Source of the DNA: Pelagibius sp.
GTDB taxonomy: Bacteria; Pseudomonadota; Alphaproteobacteria; Kiloniellales; Kiloniellaceae
Reading direction: 5' to 3'
DNA: 64,000 bases
NCBI RefSeq assembly: GCF_028281305.1
Contig: NZ_JANQKD010000087.1
Coordinates: 58,236-122,235, forward strand
This document shows positions 17,277 to 25,573 of this stretch, in pieces; the stretch's first letter is position 1; each line of letters opens with the position of its first letter. Below the pieces are notes generated by a model, which was not told where the DNA came from, made no database searches, and worked only from the letters and a program-made list of their open reading frames with translations. The translations under genes and the position numbers were made by a program.

Positions 17277-18368
17277 TCACCCCTGCGGGCCAGCAAGGAA
17301 GCTGACCACTGCCCTCAGGAAGGTGGCGCGTCCCCATGCGGCCCGGTCGAGATGCACGAAGTGTGTCGCCTGCGGGATCTGCACGACGGAGACACGCCCG
17401 GACTGCCGGCTCTCCAGATGGGCCTGCAACAGGGCCAGGTCCTCAGGCCGCGACCAGAAATCGCCTTCGGAGCGGAGGATCAGCGCATCGGCGGCGATGA
17501 GGCGGGCATCCCAGAGCGTCGCTCCCGTCGCCAGCAGGAAGCTGTCCGCCATGGCGCCGGAGGGCGCGCGGAAGGACGGCGGGTCGCGCTCGGCGGCGGT
17601 CGGGTCGCTGGCCAGCGCCGCCGCCACATAGGCTTCTGCGACGGCCGGGTCACGCCAGGCCGTCTTGTCCTCCAGCGGGATCGAGCGGTCCCAGCCGGGC
17701 AGCAGGCTGTCGGCCGTGTTGAGACGGTAGTTCTGGAAGCGCGCGAGATTGAAGCGGTCCGGGTTCTCCGGGTCGGCGAGGCGGGAGCCCTTGCCGATGC
17801 GCGGATGCTCCGGCGTGTAGCCGTAGAGCGTGTTGTAGAAGACCAGCTTCGACACCCTCTGCGGATGGAGACTCGCATAGTGACCGGCCCAATGCCCGCC
17901 GGTCGCCCAGCCGAGGATCGCGACCTGCTCGGCCCCGCTGCGTGTCCGCACCGCATCGACGGCAGCGGCGAGATCGCGCACGGCCTCGCCGGAACGCACA
18001 AGGGGCTCTGTGACCGCCCGCGGCTGGTTCATTGCCGCCGGCCGTGTGGACGCGCCGTAGCCGCGCAGGTCCACGATGTAGACCGCCAGGCCCTCCGCCG
18101 CGAGGTCCGCCGCCAGGCTGCCGCCGGGCAGCGGAAGATCAAAGGAGGGCACGCCCGGCACCCGCGCCCCGTGCAGCAGGATCACCGGATCGCCGCGGCG
18201 CTCCGCCGTACCGTTAGCCACTGCTGCGTCGACCACCTCGCGGATGCCGATCTCGATGCCCGGTTCGGAAAGCGCGGTAAAGGACTGGCGCTGGATGTCG
18301 GCAAAAGCTGAAGAAAACGCTGCCGTGGACAGAAAGGCCGCCGCACCCGCGGCGAGGGTCGCCCGCAT
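17277..18368 (-). CDS. Exported alpha/beta hydrolase
   Basis: Protein of 363 aa with a signal peptide (about residues 1-24: LAAGAAAFLSTAAFSSAFA). The alpha/beta-hydrolase core shows an oxyanion-type PVILLHGARVPG and a canopy strand YIVDLRGYGAST. The nucleophile-elbow position reads LGWATGGHWAG, so the usual G-x-S-x-G serine is replaced by G-W-A-T-G. A C-terminal His lies in ATHFVHLD. The missing serine is notable: this may be a non-hydrolytic relative or use another residue. The ATG at 18368 has AAGGAGA upstream; the long frame beyond it overlaps the divergent LysR gene and is rejected. Confidence 0.75.
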   Translation of the reverse strand: MRATLAAGAAAFLSTAAFSSAFADIQRQSFTALSEPGIEIGIREVVDAAVANGTAERRGDPVILLHGARVPGVPSFDLPLPGGSLAADLAAEGLAVYIVDLRGYGASTRPAAMNQPRAVTEPLVRSGEAVRDLAAAVDAVRTRSGAEQVAILGWATGGHWAGHYASLHPQRVSKLVFYNTLYGYTPEHPRIGKGSRLADPENPDRFNLARFQNYRLNTADSLLPGWDRSIPLEDKTAWRDPAVAEAYVAAALASDPTAAERDPPSFRAPSGAMADSFLLATGATLWDARLIAADALILRSEGDFWSRPEDLALLQAHLESRQSGRVSVVQIPQATHFVHLDRAAWGRATFLRAVVSFLAGPQG

Positions 18369-18425
18369 TATGATCGATCTCCTTTGCCGGTCGTTGACAG
18401 CGCCTATATAGGAGGTCTGACCGAT

Positions 18426-18442
18426 ATCGTAGAAATACCGAT
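18426..18442. promoter_or_regulatory. LysR-type box between hydrolase and LysR genes
   Basis: ATCG-N9-CGAT is a perfect interrupted dyad of the LysR box type (ATC-N9-GAT) in the 105-bp divergent gap. It is placed to regulate both the LysR gene (32 nt from its start) and the hydrolase gene. Confidence 0.45.
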
Positions 18443-18473
18443 TTTGGCTCAAGAGATAGGGAAAACAGATCAC

Positions 18474-19355
18474 ATGAACAGCCTGGATCACCCGACACTG
18501 CGCCAGTTTCTCGCCGTCGCCGAGGCGGGCACGCTGCGCGCCGCGGCCCGGCGCCTGAACATGAGCCAGCCCCCTCTCACGGCGCGGATCCGGCTGCTGG
18601 AAGACCGTCTCGGCGTGCAGCTTTTCGAGCGCAGCGTGAAGGGCATGCGCCTGACGCCGGCCGGGACGGCGCTGGCGGAGGACGCCCGCGCGCTGCTGGG
18701 CGCGCTGGCGCGGGCGAAGGCCGCCGCCGGAGAAGCGCAGCCCCTGCGCATCGGCTTCGTCTCGGCTGCGCTCAGCGCTGCCGTTCCGGATCTTCTGCGC
18801 GGCCTTTCGGCGCGCAATGCGCCGACACCGCACCTGCAGGAGATGACCACGCCGCAGCAACTGGAGGCCCTGGAATCCGGCGCCCTCGACGTCGGCCTGC
18901 TGCATCCGCCGGCGCGCAGGCTGGAGGGCTTCGAAAGCCGGCCGCTGGGCCGCGATCCCTTTTGGGCCGCCCTGCCGTCAGACCACCGCCTGGCGCGGCG
19001 GCGCGCGCTGCGCTTCGCCGAGATCGCACGGGAGCCCTTCATCCTGTTCCCCAAAGATCAGGGCCCGGCGCTGCACGAGACCATCGAGACGCTGGCGAAA
19101 GACGCCGGCGCGACGCTTAGGGTCGTCGCGGAGGCGGCGCGGGCGCACAGCCAGCTTTCCCTCGTCGCCGGCGGCCTCGGCGTCGGCCTCGTCACCCGTG
19201 CGACGGCGGCGCAGATGACCATCCGCGGCGTCACCGTCGTACCGCTGAAAGACACCGCCGAGCGGCTGTTCGTGGAGCTTCACCGGCTGGCCGTGCCCGA
19301 GAAAGTGGTAACGCTGACCGAACTCGTCGCCCCTGGCCGCACAGGCGGAAAGTGA
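18474..19355 (+). CDS. LysR family transcriptional regulator
   Basis: Protein of 293 aa. The N-terminal HTH contains FLAVAEAGTLRAAARRLNMS and QPPLTARIRLLEDRLGVQLF, then a LysR effector domain with PLRIGFVSAALSAAVPDLLR, typical of the BenM/CatM-like subgroup. The start MNSLDHPTLRQF is set by family comparison; the upstream part of the frame lies in the promoter. It is divergent from the exported hydrolase, its likely target, and is followed 117 nt later by the heme peroxidase gene on the same strand. Confidence 0.88.
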   Translation: MNSLDHPTLRQFLAVAEAGTLRAAARRLNMSQPPLTARIRLLEDRLGVQLFERSVKGMRLTPAGTALAEDARALLGALARAKAAAGEAQPLRIGFVSAALSAAVPDLLRGLSARNAPTPHLQEMTTPQQLEALESGALDVGLLHPPARRLEGFESRPLGRDPFWAALPSDHRLARRRALRFAEIAREPFILFPKDQGPALHETIETLAKDAGATLRVVAEAARAHSQLSLVAGGLGVGLVTRATAAQMTIRGVTVVPLKDTAERLFVELHRLAVPEKVVTLTELVAPGRTGGK

Positions 19356-19472
19356 GTTTTCCCACATCTCGCCGGGATGGACCGGACTAATGCTCAACCT
19401 GGGGCGGCAGACGCAACGCTGCACTGCCGCCACCGGTCCGTGGGGGACCGTCAACAAGGGGGAGCACAAGGA

Positions 19473-21032
19473 ATGGCTGGGGAATCTTTCGCCGGCAGGG
19501 CCAAGAAGTGGCTGGTCAAGACCGCACTCAAGGCCGTGGTCGCGGTGCCGCCGCTGCATCGCCGTCTGAATCGGAAACTCATCAACTCCTATGCCTATGC
19601 CGCCGGGCTGCGCCCGCGCCCGTTTTCCATGGCGGCGCCCTACACGACCTGGCGCGGACTGACCGACCGGCGTTACTCCGGGCGGCATATTCCGGAGGCC
19701 GAAGCCCACACCGCCGCTCTTCCCCCTCTGGAAGAGGTCGCGGCCCTGTTCCGCAAGACCGAGGACCGGCGGGCCAGCGATACCAGCCTGCTGTTCCCCT
19801 TTTTCGCCCAATGGTTCACCGACAGTTTCCTGCGCACCAAGTGGAAGCACCCGGACGAACAGGACTTCGCCGAGAACGAAAGCAACCACGAGATCGATCT
19901 CTGCCAGATCTACGGGATCTCCGAAGAGCAGACCCGCATGCTGCGCGCCGGCAGGGGCGGCCGGCTGAAGAGCCAGATGATCGACGGCGAGGAGTTTCCC
20001 GTGCCGCTGTTCGAGGAACGCGATGGGCGGCTGGAGTTGCACCCGGACTTCACCGGCCTCTACAGCAAGGCGAACTTCGACCGCGTCTTCGCCAATGCCG
20101 GCGATGCCCATAAGAAGACCTGCTTTGCCGTCGGCCTGGAGCATGGCAACTCGACCCTCGGCAACACCGTCATGAACACCCTTTTCCTGCGCGAGCACAA
20201 CCGCATCGCCGGCATTGTCGCGCAGGCCCATCCGGACTGGGACGACGAGCGCCTGTTCCAGACGGCGCGCAACGTCTGCATCGTGCTGCTGCTGAAGATC
20301 GTCATCGGCGACTACATCGTCCACATCGCGCCGGCGGACTTTCCGCTGATGGTCGTGCCCGGCATGGCGGAGCGGGAGCGCTGGTACCGCACCAACTGGA
20401 TCGCTGTCGAGTTCGCCCTGCTTTACCGCTGGCACGATCTCATTCCCGCAACGGTCTCCTTCGCGGGCGAGACCCGCGACTCCAGCGCGCTGCGCCACGG
20501 GAATGGCTGGTTGCTGGAGGTCGGCGTCGAACGGGTCTGCCACGATGCCTGCCGCCAGCTTGCCGGCAAGATCACCCTTGGCAACACGCCGGACTTCCTG
20601 ATGAAGGTGAAGGAAAGCAGCCTCGAAATGGCGCGCGGCTGCGCGCTGGCGCCCTACAACGCTTACCGCAAGCACTACGGCAAGGAGCCCGCGACGAGCT
20701 TCGAGGACCTCACCCGCGACCCGGTCTTAGCCAAGAAGCTCAAGGAGGTTTACGGCGACATCGACGCTCTGGAATGGTTCGTCGGCATATTCGCCGAAGC
20801 CTATGACGATGCGGAGATGATGGGCGACCTGCTGAAGACCATGGTCGCGAACGACGCCTTTACCCAGGCCCTCACCAACCCGCTGCTGGCCGAAGCGGTT
20901 TACAACGCCGAGACCTTCTCCGCGGAGGGTCTGGAGATCATCGAGACCACCAGCCGGCTGGCCGACATCATCGTCCGCAACACGGCCATCGCGGACGCCG
21001 GTAGCGTCGGCTTCAAGTACCGCGCCGCCTAG
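19473..21032 (+). CDS. Cyclooxygenase-like heme peroxidase (animal peroxidase superfamily)
   Basis: Protein of 519 aa resembling bacterial homologues of prostaglandin G/H synthase and alpha-dioxygenase, which oxygenate fatty acids. Conserved parts are PFFAQWFTDSFLRT (residues 109-122), NHEIDLCQIYG, LREHNRIAGIVA and the proximal-heme/tyrosyl motif LLYRWHD (Tyr318, His321; compare Tyr385/His388 in COX-1). At the place of the COX distal His207 the chain has Asp117, while the preceding Gln (Gln113) is kept. The ATG at 19473 has GGGGGAG and AAGGA upstream. No signal peptide; an N-terminal amphipathic/hydrophobic segment may contact membrane. Confidence 0.88.
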   Translation: MAGESFAGRAKKWLVKTALKAVVAVPPLHRRLNRKLINSYAYAAGLRPRPFSMAAPYTTWRGLTDRRYSGRHIPEAEAHTAALPPLEEVAALFRKTEDRRASDTSLLFPFFAQWFTDSFLRTKWKHPDEQDFAENESNHEIDLCQIYGISEEQTRMLRAGRGGRLKSQMIDGEEFPVPLFEERDGRLELHPDFTGLYSKANFDRVFANAGDAHKKTCFAVGLEHGNSTLGNTVMNTLFLREHNRIAGIVAQAHPDWDDERLFQTARNVCIVLLLKIVIGDYIVHIAPADFPLMVVPGMAERERWYRTNWIAVEFALLYRWHDLIPATVSFAGETRDSSALRHGNGWLLEVGVERVCHDACRQLAGKITLGNTPDFLMKVKESSLEMARGCALAPYNAYRKHYGKEPATSFEDLTRDPVLAKKLKEVYGDIDALEWFVGIFAEAYDDAEMMGDLLKTMVANDAFTQALTNPLLAEAVYNAETFSAEGLEIIETTSRLADIIVRNTAIADAGSVGFKYRAA

Positions 21033-21047
21033 TCCGCGAAGGAACGC

Positions 21048-21839
21048 CTAGTCGGGCACCGGCACCGTGTAGTTGAGGCCGAGGCGGCCGCCGTCGGCGT
21101 AGAGGGTCTGGCCGGTGATGTAGCTGGAATCGGATGAGGCCAGGAAGACGGCGACGTTGCCCATCTCCTCCGGCTCGCCCAGGCGGCCCATGGGGGTGCG
21201 CGACATCAGGCGCTTCCAGGCCTCCGGATCGGCGTTCACCGCGCTCACCATCGGCGTGTTGATGGAGCCGGGGCCGACGGCGTTCACCCGAACGCCCTTC
21301 TCCGCCAGCGCCAGAGCCATCACCTTGGTGAGCTGGTTCACCCCGCCCTTGGCGACGCAGTAGGGCGTGATGCTGGGGATCGCCACCACCGCGTTGATCG
21401 ACGACATGTTGATGATGGTGCCCTTGCTGCCGTCGGCGCGCGGGCTCTGCGCCACCATGCGGCGCGCCGCGGCCTGGCCGCAGAGAAAGACACCCTTCAG
21501 GTTGACGCGGATGACGGCGTCGAAGTCCTCTTCGGTGAAATCGAGGAAGTCGCCGGCCTTGACGATGCCGGCATTGGCGACCATGCAGTCGAGGCGCCCG
21601 AAGGCGGCCACCGCGGAGTCCACCAGCGCCTCCACCGCCGCCTTTTCGCCGACATCGCAGGCGACGAAGACCGCCTCCGCCCCCTCGGCCTGCAGCGCTT
21701 CGGCCGCCGCCTCGCCCTGGTCGCGGTCGACGTCGGAGAGCACCACCCTGGCGCCCTCGGCGGCGAAGCGCTTCGCGCAGCCCAGCCCGATCCCTCCGGC
21801 CGCACCGGTCACCACCACCACCTGATCCTTTACGCGCAT
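21048..21839 (-). CDS. SDR family oxidoreductase
   Basis: Protein of 263 aa, classical short-chain dehydrogenase. It shows the cofactor motif VTGAAGGIGLGCAKR, LSDVDRDQG (Asp after strand 2 favours NAD+), NAG at VANAGIV, catalytic Ser in INMSSINAV, and YCVAKGG (Tyr-x3-Lys). The C terminus LASSDSSYITGQTLYADGGR is typical of the 3-oxoacyl-ACP reductase/glucose dehydrogenase group. It is convergent with the heme peroxidase and lies downstream of prpE on the same strand, separated by a dispersed palindromic repeat. Confidence 0.9.
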   Translation of the reverse strand: MRVKDQVVVVTGAAGGIGLGCAKRFAAEGARVVLSDVDRDQGEAAAEALQAEGAEAVFVACDVGEKAAVEALVDSAVAAFGRLDCMVANAGIVKAGDFLDFTEEDFDAVIRVNLKGVFLCGQAAARRMVAQSPRADGSKGTIINMSSINAVVAIPSITPYCVAKGGVNQLTKVMALALAEKGVRVNAVGPGSINTPMVSAVNADPEAWKRLMSRTPMGRLGEPEEMGNVAVFLASSDSSYITGQTLYADGGRLGLNYTVPVPD

Positions 21840-21891
21840 ACCATAGATCCTCTTACTGTGCTTCGCGGACCGCTAAACGGAGCCGCGGCTT

Positions 21892-21987
21892 CATCCTTCG
21901 AGACGGGCTTTCAGCCCTCCTCAGGATGAGGTCACGTCGAAAGCCTCACCCTGAGGAGCGATCCGCAGGATCGCGTCTCGAAGGGCG
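21892..21987. repeat. Paired palindromic repeat, locus A
   Basis: Two inverted copies of a unit whose conserved parts are TTCGAGACG and TCCTCA. Unit 1 (21892-21928) has outer stem CATCC/GGATG and inner stem GGGCT/AGCCC. Unit 2 (21947-21987, reversed) has inner stem GCGATCC/GGATCGC. It lies between prpE and the SDR gene. The same element occurs at 52067, 55232 and 59185. Confidence 0.85.
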
Positions 21988-22038
21988 AGGCAAGGCCCTT
22001 TGTACGGCCTGTCAGAGTGCCCCCGGCCTTATAACGCG

Positions 22039-23931
22039 TCAGCCGCCCTTGGGAAAACCGATGCCGGCCAGCGATTCCCGGATTTCATCGAGGATCACCG
22101 GGTCGTCGATGGTGGCCGGGGTCTTGAAGTCCTCGCCGTCGGCGATCTTGCGCATGGTGGCGCGCAGGATCTTGCCGGAGCGGGTCTTGGGCAGGCGCTT
22201 GACCACCGTGGCGTTCTTGAAGGCCGCCACCGGGCCGATGCGGTCGCGCACCATCTGCACCACCTCGTCGGTGACCGCGCCGTCGCCGGCCCCGGCCTTC
22301 AGCACCACGAAGCCGACCGGCAGCTGGCCCTTCAGGCTGTCGGCGACGCCGATGACGGCGCATTCGGCAACGTCCGGGTGGGCGGCCAGCACCTCCTCCA
22401 TCGCGCCGGTCGAAAGCCGGTGGCCGGCGACGTTGATGATGTCGTCGGTGCGCGCCATGACATGGACGTAGCCGTCCTCGTCGATGATGCCGGCATCGCC
22501 GGTTTCGTAGTAGCCGGGGAAGTTGGCGAGGTAGGACTTGGTGTAGCGCTCCTTGGCGTTCCACAGCGTCGGGAAGGTTCCCGGCGGCATGGGCAGCTTG
22601 CCGGCCAGCGCGCCGATGGTGCCCGCCGGCACCTCGTGGCCTTCGGAGTCCAGCACCTTCAGGTCCCAGCCCGGCATGGGCCGCGTCGGCGAGCCCGGCT
22701 TCACCGGCAGCAGTTCGAGGCCCAGGCAGTTGGCGGCGATGGCCCAGCCGGTCTCGGTCTGCCACCAGTGATCGATCACCGGCACCTTCAGCTTCTCTTC
22801 CGCCCAGGCGAGGGTGTCCGGGTCGCAGCGCTCGCCGGCCAGGAAGAGGGCGCGGAAGTGGCTGAGGTCGTACTGCCCCATGTAGTCGCCTTCCGGATCC
22901 TGCTGGCGGATGGCGCGGAAGGCTGTCGGCGCGGTGAAGAGGCTGACCGCCTTGTGCTGGCTGATCACCCGCCAGAAGGCGCCGGGGTCGGGCGTGCCCA
23001 CGGGCTTGCCCTCGTAGAAGATGGTGGTGGCGCCGTGCAGCAGCGGCCCATAGACGATGTAGGAATGGCCCACGACCCAGCCGACGTCGGAGGCGGACCA
23101 GTACACCTCGCCGGGATCGATGTTGTAGAGGTTCTTCATCGTCCACTTCAGCGCCACCGCGTGGCCGCCGTTGTCGCGCACGATGCCCTTGGGCTGGCCG
23201 GTGGTGCCGGAAGTGTAGAGGATGTAGAGCGGATCGGTGGCGGCCACCGGCACGCAGGGATGCGGCGCTGCCGCCGCCACGGCCTTCTCCCAGTCCTCGT
23301 CGCGCCCGGGGGTCAGCGCGGCCGTGGCCTGCGGGCGCTGCAGAATGAGGCAGGCGTCCGGCTTGTGGGCGGCCATGTCGATGGCGGCGTCCAGCAGCGG
23401 CTTGTACTCGATGACCCGGTTGACCTCGATCCCGCAGGAGGCGGAGAGGATGGCCTTGGGTGCGGCATCGTCGATGCGCGTCGCCAGCTCGTTGGCGGCA
23501 AAGCCCCCGAAGACCACGGAGTGGACGGCGCCCAGGCGCGCGCAGGCCAGCATGGCAACGGCGGCTTCGGGGACCATGGGCATGTAGACGATGACCCGGT
23601 CGCCCTTGGCGACGCCGCGGGCCGCCAGCGCCCCTGCGAGCCGCGCCACCTGGTCCTGCAGCTCGGCGTAAGTAATGCTGCGGATCGTGTCGGTGACCGG
23701 GCTGTCGTAGATGATCGCCGCCTGCTCCCCGCGGCCGCTCTCGACGTGGCGGTCGACCGCGTTGTGGCAGGTGTTCAACTCCCCGCCCGGGAACCAGCGA
23801 TAGTAGGGCGGGTCGCTGTCGTCCAGCACCCGGTCCCAGGTCTTCGTCCAGTCGATGTCAGCCGCCGCGGCGGCCCAAAAGCCCTCGGGGTCGGCCGCCG
23901 CCGCCCGGTAAACCTCGTCGAAACGCCCCAT
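22039..23931 (-). CDS. prpE: Propionyl-CoA synthetase
   Basis: Protein of 630 aa, an AMP-forming acyl-CoA synthetase converting propionate, ATP and CoA to propionyl-CoA in the cytoplasm. It has the P-loop LYILYTSGTTGQPKGIVRDN with the PrpE-specific continuation GGHAVALKWTM. WWQTETGW, YYETGDAG, GHRLSTGAMEE and the C-terminal PKTRSGKILRATMR (acetylatable Lys) follow. The length is normal for PrpE. ATG 23931 was chosen because homologues start at MGRFxEVY. The ScfR-like regulator in this window is a plausible controller, but I see no TTTGCAAA site at this promoter; a CTGAGT/ACTCAG dyad is present instead. Confidence 0.93.
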   Translation of the reverse strand: MGRFDEVYRAAAADPEGFWAAAAADIDWTKTWDRVLDDSDPPYYRWFPGGELNTCHNAVDRHVESGRGEQAAIIYDSPVTDTIRSITYAELQDQVARLAGALAARGVAKGDRVIVYMPMVPEAAVAMLACARLGAVHSVVFGGFAANELATRIDDAAPKAILSASCGIEVNRVIEYKPLLDAAIDMAAHKPDACLILQRPQATAALTPGRDEDWEKAVAAAAPHPCVPVAATDPLYILYTSGTTGQPKGIVRDNGGHAVALKWTMKNLYNIDPGEVYWSASDVGWVVGHSYIVYGPLLHGATTIFYEGKPVGTPDPGAFWRVISQHKAVSLFTAPTAFRAIRQQDPEGDYMGQYDLSHFRALFLAGERCDPDTLAWAEEKLKVPVIDHWWQTETGWAIAANCLGLELLPVKPGSPTRPMPGWDLKVLDSEGHEVPAGTIGALAGKLPMPPGTFPTLWNAKERYTKSYLANFPGYYETGDAGIIDEDGYVHVMARTDDIINVAGHRLSTGAMEEVLAAHPDVAECAVIGVADSLKGQLPVGFVVLKAGAGDGAVTDEVVQMVRDRIGPVAAFKNATVVKRLPKTRSGKILRATMRKIADGEDFKTPATIDDPVILDEIRESLAGIGFPKGG

Positions 23932-24113
23932 GATGCTTCCGCTCCCTGAATGCCCCGATGCCAGCCTTGCCCAGCTTGTCTTAGGCCCCCTTCCTGGAAG
24001 CCCAAGCATAGGCGGCTGACGACGGAAACGAAAGCCGCCCGGCAGCCGGCACCGACCCATGCCGCTCTGCGACAAAACGCCCCGGGGCCCCGGTTTCGCT
24101 CGCATTCCTAATC

Positions 24114-24130
24114 CTGAGTGAATAACTCAG
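24114..24130. promoter_or_regulatory. Inverted repeat in prpE divergent promoter
   Basis: CTGAGT-N5-ACTCAG is a perfect 6-bp dyad in the 247-bp gap between prpE and the divergent membrane-protein gene. It is 49 nt from the latter's start and 183 nt from prpE. A regulator-binding role is inferred from symmetry and position only. Confidence 0.35.
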
Positions 24131-24178
24131 CTATGCCGTAAGAACCGAACCATTCGAGCCAAAAAAGGACCCCTTTCC

Positions 24179-24886
24179 GTGCGCTACCTTCCCTATGCCG
24201 TGGGCGGCTTCATGCTGCTGCCCTTCGCCATCTGGCTGGCCTTCTGGAGCCTCTTTCCCGGGCCCAAGCACGGCCTGGACGTGCCCCTGGTGAGCGCCAT
24301 GCTGGCCACCTCGATGCCGCTGGTGCTGTGGTTCTTCGTCGCCAATCTGGGCTTCCTCGCCAACTCCATCGGCGGCGGCGACCAGTACGACCGGCCGGAC
24401 TTCCGCCCGGTGCGCGGCCTCGTCGCCCTGCTGCCCTGGGCGGCGCTGGCGCTGGGCGTACTGAGCCAGCCCTTCCTCTTCCTGCAGGGGGAAGTCAACG
24501 CGCTGATGCCACTGCCGCTGCTCACCGGCGCGGCGATCTTCTTTGCCATCCGCAGGGGCGAGCAGGCGCGCACCGCCGACCGCGCCCTCTGCAAGCCGCA
24601 GAGCCAGCCGCAGGACGCGCCGGCCGAAGAGGCACCCGCCCGGCCCTCCGCCCTCGCCCGGCTCGGCGGCTTCTGCCTGAAGCTGGTCTATGCCGTGCCT
24701 CTGGTTGGCTGGCTGATCGAGGACGCGGTCAAGGGCCGCGAAAGCGCCAAACTGTTCCTGGCGCTCAATGTCTTCATCCTGGCGGCCGCGGCCGTGGCGG
24801 TCTTCGGCTACCCGGCCCTCATCGTGATGGCCCTCGCCCTGGTGCCGATCGTCTTCGCCGGCATCTTCTGGACCACTTGGGCTTAG
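24179..24886 (+). CDS. Multi-pass membrane protein of unknown function
   Basis: Protein of 235 aa that I do not recognise. Hydrophobic segments at about 8-28, 40-62, 80-102, 105-122 and a closely spaced C-terminal pair (NVFILAAAAVAVFGYPALIVMALALVPIVFAGIFW) predict five to six membrane helices. A Pro/Ala/Gln-rich cytoplasmic stretch lies around residues 135-160. GTG start with AAGGA nine bases upstream. It is divergent from prpE and convergent with a HAD-like gene. No functional motif seen. Confidence 0.6.
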   Translation: MRYLPYAVGGFMLLPFAIWLAFWSLFPGPKHGLDVPLVSAMLATSMPLVLWFFVANLGFLANSIGGGDQYDRPDFRPVRGLVALLPWAALALGVLSQPFLFLQGEVNALMPLPLLTGAAIFFAIRRGEQARTADRALCKPQSQPQDAPAEEAPARPSALARLGGFCLKLVYAVPLVGWLIEDAVKGRESAKLFLALNVFILAAAAVAVFGYPALIVMALALVPIVFAGIFWTTWA

Positions 24887-24922
24887 GGGCTGGGCTTAGG
24901 GGCTGGGCTTAGGGGAAAGCAT

Positions 24923-25462
24923 CTAAAGGTGAGGCTTGGACGACCGCCTGGACGGCGGCATGGACGGCGGCGGCGCCGCACCCAGCAAGCAGTCCAGGAC
25001 CTCGTCCCAGCTCTCCACGCGGGTAACGGCCGGCAGGTGGCGCGCATTGGCCGCCACCTCCGCCTCCTGCGGGCGGAAGAGCAGGCGGTTGGGCACGCTT
25101 TCCAGATAGCCCAACACCTCTAGACGGTCGTCGATGAAGTGGGTGATGCCCAGGTCCTTGCAGATCGGCGCCTTCTCATGGCGCTTTCGGCAGAAGTGCA
25201 GGCGTGCGGGATCGAGCCCCGCCCGTGCGTAGACCAGATGATGGCTGAGCCACTCGCGGGTGCGCGCTTCCGTGCGGGCACCACACTTCGAGACCAGAAA
25301 GATGTTCTCGCCGAAGCGCGCGTCAGCCAGGCGCTGCAAAGCCTCGATTGCGCCCGGTAGGGCCGGGGTCTTCAGATAGTTGTCGCTGAAGAACGAGGTG
25401 TCGGCCGCGGCACACACGCCTTCGATAATGACGCCGCCGATATCGACGCCTAAACGTTCCAT
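24923..25462 (-). CDS. HAD-superfamily-like protein
   Basis: Protein of 179 aa with a HAD-like plan: N-terminal LGVDIGGVIIEG at the motif I place, LVSKCGARTEARTREWL at motif II, and FIDDRLEVLGYL at motif IV. Motif I has Asp followed by Ile-Gly-Gly rather than the DxDGT of typical hydrolases, so the general-acid second Asp is absent and phosphatase activity is doubtful. It could be a phosphotransferase-like or non-enzymatic member. It shares orientation with the slipin gene upstream, from which it is separated by two strong GC hairpins. Confidence 0.6.
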   Translation of the reverse strand: MERLGVDIGGVIIEGVCAAADTSFFSDNYLKTPALPGAIEALQRLADARFGENIFLVSKCGARTEARTREWLSHHLVYARAGLDPARLHFCRKRHEKAPICKDLGITHFIDDRLEVLGYLESVPNRLLFRPQEAEVAANARHLPAVTRVESWDEVLDCLLGAAPPPSMPPSRRSSKPHL

Positions 25463-25494
25463 TTCTTCTCTCCATTCATAAACTCTGCCAGCAG

Positions 25495-25545
25495 GGGGCC
25501 GGGGCTTTTCGGCCCCGGCCCCGCCGGCAACCCGGCGGGGAGCCG
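25495..25545. other. Two strong GC hairpins between slipin and HAD-like genes
   Basis: GGGGCCGGGGC (25495-25505) pairs perfectly with GCCCCGGCCCC (25512-25522) around a 6-nt loop. A second stem CCGCCGG/CCGGCGG follows at once. There is no T-run on either strand, so these may stabilise mRNA ends or slow polymerase instead of terminating. Confidence 0.5.
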
Positions 25546-25573
25546 GCGCGCCTGACCGTCCGGGACGTACCCG

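Noticed and set aside
17231..17305. 24-residue frame starting at a TGATG overlap after the VOC gene
   Set aside because: It looks like a translationally coupled start, but it is very short, overlaps the end of the convergent hydrolase gene and matches nothing I know. At most a gene remnant.
22000..23949. 649-codon plus-strand open frame opposite prpE
   Set aside because: PrpE motifs are complete on the minus strand; this frame has no family features.
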